This document shows, in pieces, positions 59,029 to 64,000 of a stretch of DNA of 64,000 nucleotides. This DNA comes from Ricinus communis (Eukaryota; Streptophyta; Magnoliopsida; Malpighiales; Euphorbiaceae). The stretch spans positions 12,774,501 to 12,838,500 of the forward strand of contig NC_063260.1 of NCBI RefSeq assembly GCF_019578655.1, read 5' to 3'. Made by a program: the position numbers and the translations under genes. Position 1 is the first letter of the stretch. Each line of letters begins with the position of its first letter. The notes under the pieces are model-generated. The model saw only the letters and a program-made list of their open reading frames with translations, did not search any database and was not told the DNA's origin.

Positions 59029-59800
59029 GGAGAAGGTCATCTGCAAAAAATAAATGAGTCAAACTAGGGCTACCACGATTAATGTGGACAGGACTCCAAT
59101 TACCATCCTGCATGAAACGATCAATAATATGAGCTAGACGCTCCATACAAGGACAAGAGACAACGGGTCTCCTTGGCGAACGCCCCTAGATGGTTGAAAA
59201 TTCTCATTTGCTTCACCATTCCACAAGACACGCATGTTAAGAGTTGTAATGTTGGTCATAATTCTATTAATTAACATATTAGGGAGGTTCGCCAATGCTA
59301 AAGTATCCTTAATAAAGCTCCATCACAGCTAGTTATAGGCCTTCTCAAGGTCGACTTTGATGATCATACATCCTTTTTTAGAAGACATTCTCCTCATAGA
59401 ATTGAATGCTTCCTACACAACAATTACATTATCAGTAATTTGTCTACCTGGCACAAAATTGCATTGAATTTGAGCAACAAGAGAATTCATAAGCAGCTTC
59501 AAACAGTTAGCAATAACATTAGTTATGAATTTATAAGATACATTACATAAACCAATCAATCTCATTTGAGACAGATTCTCAGGGGAAGAAACTTTCGGAA
59601 TAGGCAGAATGAGAGTCTCATTTAGGCTAGAATTGAGGCTTCCTGATCTAAAAAAATTACATACCATATTGTGAAGGGAATTTGCCACTGTGCTCCACTG
59701 AGTTTGATAAAAAATAGGTTGAAGCCCATCCGGACCAGGAGCCTTATAGGCCCCCATGTCGAAAAAAGCTCTCCGAGTTTCTTCCAAAGTCACTTCCTCT
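59029..59800 (-). pseudogene. LINE reverse transcriptase remnant
   Basis: RT blocks GAYKAPGPDGLQPIFYQTQW, LILPIPKVSSPENLSQMRLI, FITNVIANCLK and CNFVPGRQITDN, and then the catalytic FADD box (LFFADDLLLFAEA), are visible on the minus strand. They are interrupted by stop codons near 59180-59410. Confidence 0.88.
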
Positions 59801-60559
59801 AAAAGATGGAGTTGTTAATCAAAGAGAATGAGTGGGAAATGCATCTCAGGAAGTCCATAAAGCATTGAACCGCCTTCTTCCATATAAAGCCTATTGTAAA
59901 AACAGACAGCCATAGATTTAAGAAGATTAGCATCATGGATCCAAATACGAAAATCTTTTTTAAAGCCTCAACATGATTACGACGCCTCTGATAAATGGTA
60001 GAATTGTGGAAGTAATGTGTGTTACGGTCGCCAAAAAGAAGCCATTTGTTTCTGGATTTTTGGAACCAAATTAATTCTTCTTGAAGCAAATTTTCCTCAA
60101 ACTCCTTAGAAAGGATGAGCCGAAGCTCATGAAGATTCTTGAAGTCATTAGTCCCTAAAGCTCTATCGATGCCAGCAATTCTAGCAATAAGCTTTTTCTT
60201 TCTAATAAACACATTACTAAAAATGTTCTTATTTCACTCTTGGACTTTAGCAATAAAATTACTAGTATTCTGAGACAAGTCCATGTGAGAAGACCAATTA
60301 TTTTTAACAAAGTTTGTAAAACTAGCATGGGTAAGTGAGGCCATTTGAAATCGGAAAGGCTTTCTATTAACTAGGGGAGAGTGAGCACCAAATAGAGATA
60401 GCAATAGGGGGCAATGGTCAAATTTGATGCAGGGGAAGTGATGCACAACAGCCTCATGGAATTTAACTCTCCAAGATAAAGAAGAAACCACTTGATCAAT
60501 ATGTTCCTTGACTCTACTGCATTGCCAAGTAAACTGAGTGCCAACAAACCTAAGATCCT

Positions 60560-61088
60560 ACAACTAGCAATCATCTAAACATCGGCGAAATTCAAGGCAT
60601 TTCACAAGCGAGGGGGGAGTACCCTCTATTTTCTCATTCAAATTCAAATAATCGTTAAAATCCCCAATCAAAACCCATGGCTCACTAATTCTTGTAGCAA
60701 TTCGACAGATGTTATCCCAAAGAAGCGTTCTAGCAATAGGAGTAGGATTACCATACACAGGAGTACAAACATTTAAAGAAGACCCCTCACCTCAACTGAA
60801 GTGCACAAATTGAGAACTAAATTCTAAAATTTGCAATCGGACCATATTCTTGTTCCACATCACCTAGATTCGATCGGAGAAGCCACAAGCCTTTTCTCTA
60901 AAGGAATTAGAGAACTCCAACTTTCTAATCACATGTAATGCTTTATCACCACTAATTCTTAATGCTTTATCACCACTAATTCTTGACTCGAGAATAATAC
61001 AAATCAAAGGATTATACTGATGAATAAATTCGCTTATAACAACTAAGAATTTTTTATTTTCAGCTCCTTGGCAGTTCCAAGCGAACAC
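60560..61088 (-). pseudogene. LINE endonuclease (APE-type) remnant
   Basis: The minus strand opens with MFAWNCQGAENKKFL (the usual WNCRG motif) and continues to EPWVLIGDFNDYLNLNEK (the GDFN catalytic motif), separated by stops. An exact 24-base tandem duplication lies at 60937-60984 within it. Confidence 0.85.
60937..60984. repeat. Exact 24-bp tandem duplication in the LINE endonuclease
   Basis: A 24-base unit starting AATGCTTTATCACC occurs twice in a row without mismatch. It duplicates eight codons (SGDKALRI) in frame. Confidence 0.9.
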
Positions 61089-61139
61089 AAATATGAATAA
61101 TGGGGAAAGTAAGAGCCCGTCACAACCAGCATAATTAAG

Positions 61140-62840
61140 CTAAACATCTTCATCATTAAAGCCTAATGGAGAAATCTGATCTCCACTAACAACAACATGA
61201 GCCTCCTTCATTGAGATCTTTTGCTTTCGAGGCGCACCCCTCTCGTCATCTGAGGGTTTAGATTTCTCATTCGCAGAAATAATCCTACCCCTCTTCTTAT
61301 TCGGATGAGGAGGTTTTCTAGAGCTAAAAATAACTAACGGGTCATTAGACACTACAAAGGTGTTAGGGCGACCGTTAGTGTTTCTAAAGGACACAAAGGT
61401 GCCAAAAACAAAAGGGTTATGGGCCTTACTAGAAGAAGCAGCCTGATGAGATTTGGACATGATGGTTGTGGGCTTAGGAGTAATGCCGAATGGATTAGGT
61501 AGAGAAGAGGGCTTGATTTTTAGGCTTAGGTGATCCTGCTTATGTCCAATTGGACTTACAAGGGAAGCTGTCTTTGAATGAGGCGTTTTCTTTTTACCTT
61601 TTGTAGAGACGTAAGAGAAGGGGTTCTCATTTAACTTAATTATTAACTTAGAGGGCCCTGATTTCATGGCATAGTTCTCATTTGATGCATTCGTTAACTT
61701 AGGAGGCACTGATTTTGTGTGAGAATCCTCCTCCACAATTAGCAGCTCAAAACGCGATCTGAACTCCTTCCTATTTTTAGAAGTTGAAGAATCTTCCCTA
61801 GAAGTTTTCTTAACAGTAGCTCATCGGATCCTATGAACGGCATGAATCCAAGGTCCATATTTCGTCCTTGTGTTGCCGGAGCTAAAAGAACTCACTATGG
61901 GGTTGTCAATATTCCTAGCGTTAGGAGCAAAGCAGTTGTTATCGGCAACAACTCTCTTCATTGGGCACAAGGTCTGAGCACGACTAACCCTCCCATATTT
62001 AAAGCAAACTTGCGGCAGTCCCTCATACTCCACTTTATAAGTGAAGCCATCTGAGTGCAGTTTCAACACTAATGGTTTGAGCAAGTTGATTTCCATCGCC
62101 ACCCTATAGAATTTACCTCAATTTGCTAGTTGTGTGTTCATGTCAACCTTAATACTCTTGCCAATAACATTACCAATAGCCTTTAGGACACGTTGGTGGT
62201 AATATTAAACTGGCATCCCTAGAAAATGAACCCAAGCAACTACTGAGGAAAGTTATGCGACCGAGGAGCGAAATTTTGGTGTCCACTGTTGAACAGTTAG
62301 ATAATGACCTAAGATTGTCCAAGAGCCATCCAACATTGCATGTTTTAAATCTGCTTTTTTTTAGAGAGTTTGATGATATAGTATCCATTTTCTAAATCAA
62401 TAACCTTGTGGTGACCTTGAGTCGCCATAGAGAATTCATCTCAGTACTCAGTATTCGGTACCCTAGAGATTTCCCCTATAATTTCACTACCACTGAGTTT
62501 TTTTAAGGCTGCTTTAAGCGATTTCTGAAATCAACCGAGAGAACGACAACAGTTTCCATTCCATTCTTGATGATTTTGGCATCACCCTCATCAACCTTAA
62601 TATCATAGCTAGAGTCAATGATTCCATCCTTAACTTCGCTTACAAGATAGTCCCTATAGGACACCCTACAACTGCCTCCTCAACTACGTCTGAAATAATA
62701 GTATCGTGAAGAGATTCATTCGTATCCATATCCACCATCTCTGGCTTATCTCTTTACCTTAACTTTCATCATGGACTTGTCTTGTTCAGTTAACGACGGG
62801 ACAACTTCTCTTTGAAAGAGAGTAGTCATCAGAAAATACT
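61140..62840 (-). pseudogene. LINE ORF1 remnant
   Basis: The minus strand from about 62830 reads MTTLFQREVVPSLTEQDKSM and then a broken nucleic-acid-binding domain (DUF4283-like layout). It goes on to LHSDGFTYKVEYEGLPQVCF and a CCHC knuckle whose second Cys and His are replaced (CFKYGRVSRAQTLC). A basic, Lys/Ser/Pro-rich C-terminal part ends at 61140. Several stops break the frame. Confidence 0.8.
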
Positions 62841-62884
62841 TTTTTTTTTTTTTAGTTGGAAACTTTTCCAGTATTTTTAAATCT

Positions 62885-62894
62885 CATCCATTTT
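62885..62894. repeat. Candidate LINE target-site duplication, right copy
   Basis: CATCCATTTT on the 5' side of the element matches 58420-58429. Confidence 0.5.
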
Positions 62895-64000
62895 GCAATT
62901 GATAAACAAAACAAATTAAAGGCAGGGTTAAATGGAAAGAAGTTTCTAATAAAATCAAAATTTGAATTATGAGCCACTAATTTGAGTCAATTCGGTAGGC
63001 GTATAGAAGACTACAAATTCTTTCTTCAATGGCTATTTCCAATTGGTACAAGTTTCTGTTTGTATTTATGTATAAATCTTTAAAATGCAGGGTGCCAAGA
63101 TAACACAATGCAAAAAGTCCAACCAAGTCTGAATCAAAATTCCTGCTCCGAATATCCTATGTCCTCGCAAGAGATATTTTCAAGCTTCACATGGTCCATA
63201 TTTTAATGGTGGAATCCAGAAATTCTTGTCAGTGCCCAAAGGCAAATACTTTTAACAAATCAGTAGCACTAGGACAAATTTAGATTTTATATATATTATA
63301 TAAAATTAATTTTTTAAAAAATTATTAAAGGAAATATATGCATCATCATATTACATTTTTCTTTTATACAAGGAGAATGAACTGTATTACCTTTGTTACG
63401 TTTTTTTTCCCTTATTTATTGGGTTAGACTATATTTAAGAATCACTATTGTTTTTGTCAATAAATTTTTTTCTTTTTTATGAATAATGGTATATTATTAA
63501 TTATTTATAATCAGTCATAACAGAACTATTTTCTAAATTCATCCCTCCTATAAATTCAAAAATGTTATAAGGAAGTTAATTTTTTAAAGTTGGTTAGACG
63601 AAACTCTTTTTTCAACCAAATCTCTTTTTATAATGAAAAAATAAAAAGGTTTGATAACGTCACATTAGTAAATGAAACTCGTAATAATCGTATATCTACA
63701 AACAATTCTAGAAGAAATCACATACCTTAAATTAAATTCTTCCTGTTTTATTAAAAGAAAAAACGAAAAAAAGAAAATGAATTTCAGAGTGCCTTTTGAC
63801 ATTAAGAAATATACGTTTCTATGACTGAATATATTTTGTAACGTAACACTTTCTGTTTTCAATTGAAATTTGAATTTATACAATACAAATAATAAATTTA
63901 TTTATTTGGTATAAGTTGAGTACGGATTTAATAAGATGACCACAAGATGCTTTTATAACAACATCTCAACAAACTTTAGCCGCAAATTGCTCAACTTTTA
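62895..64000. other. Intergenic, AT-rich window end
   Basis: No gene, RNA or bounded repeat recognised. The sequence is AT-rich with A and T homopolymer runs. Confidence 0.55.

Larger units (their letters stand above)
58430..62884 (-). mobile_element. L1-like LINE retrotransposon, internally deleted
   Basis: Non-LTR element on the minus strand. The poly-A tail appears as T15 at 58426-58440. Candidate 10-base target duplications lie at 58420 and 62885. ORF1 lies right of about 61140: MTTLFQREVVPSLTEQDKSM near 62830, then a degenerate zinc knuckle. ORF2 begins near 61088 with an endonuclease (MFAWNCQGAENK, WVLIGDFNDY), then RT (KAPGPDGLQPIFYQ, QMRLIGLCNVSYKF, FVPGRQITDN, LFFADDLLLFAEA) and an RNase H-like tail (KLNVDGFV, VGGLIRDELG, RVDLELDSLEVVRII). 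Many stops and frame shifts occur. The RT thumb and zinc-binding linker are missing between the FADD box (about 59040) and the RNase H start (about 58840), and part of RNase H is missing too. Confidence 0.92.

Noticed and set aside
58663..59057. Plus-strand open frames of 85-115 codons
   Set aside because: Antisense of the LINE RNase H and RT remnants.
1..64000. CRISPR arrays, phage or bacterial defence genes, operons
   Set aside because: No regular direct-repeat/spacer array and no prokaryotic-type gene clusters; the window is intron-containing plant nuclear DNA.

Overview
The window is nuclear DNA of a flowering plant, most likely a eudicot. Genes are split by many short GT-AG introns, spacers are very AT-rich, and the proteins are recognisable plant types (MutS2-Smr, allantoinase, AIRP2-type RING ligase, plant tetraspanin, Delta4 sphingolipid desaturase, CBSX-type protein). 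Protein wording suggests a rosid, perhaps Malpighiales, but the species cannot be fixed by eye. All exon structures were worked out by hand from splice sites and reading-frame continuity.

Region 1 (1-35 kb) is gene-rich. In order it holds: a secreted glycine-rich, cysteine-tailed protein (+), a plastid-type MutS2 ATPase with a C-terminal Smr domain (-), allantoinase with 15 exons (-), a small 12-cysteine protein with repeated CX3C motifs (+), TFIIH subunit Tfb2/p52 with 15 exons (+), a tRNA-Val(UAC) gene (-), a TOM2A-type tetraspanin with an apparent U12-type intron (+), a Delta4-sphingolipid desaturase (-) and an AIRP2-type RING E3 ligase (-). These are ordinary nuclear genes with no operon-like relation: purine salvage, basal transcription and repair, sphingolipid modification, ubiquitin signalling.

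Region 2 (35-50 kb) is gene-poor and repeat-rich. It holds two permuted, decayed antisense 18S rDNA fragments (about 37.9-38.3 kb) and a complete but dead Ty1/copia element (40446-45231, minus strand). The copia element has LTRs, PBS, PPT and a near-perfect 5-bp target duplication, and it split one copy of a dispersed repeat; other copies lie nearby and in an intron at 16.9 kb. A further LTR-like decayed repeat lies around 46.7-49.1 kb.

Region 3 (50-57 kb) holds a chloroplast-type membrane protein with TPR-like C-terminal helices (+) and a CBS-domain protein of the CBSX5/6 type (-), arranged tail to tail.

Region 4 (57-64 kb) holds an L1-like LINE (about 58430-62884, minus strand). It has a poly-A tail, candidate 10-bp target duplications, stop codons and a large internal deletion between the RT active site and the RNase H domain.

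No CRISPR, phage or bacterial-type system is present. The observations most worth following are the CX3C protein, the U12-type intron, the permuted rDNA fragments and the shared pattern of G-to-A (C-to-T) decay that removed zinc-binding cysteines from both retroelements.
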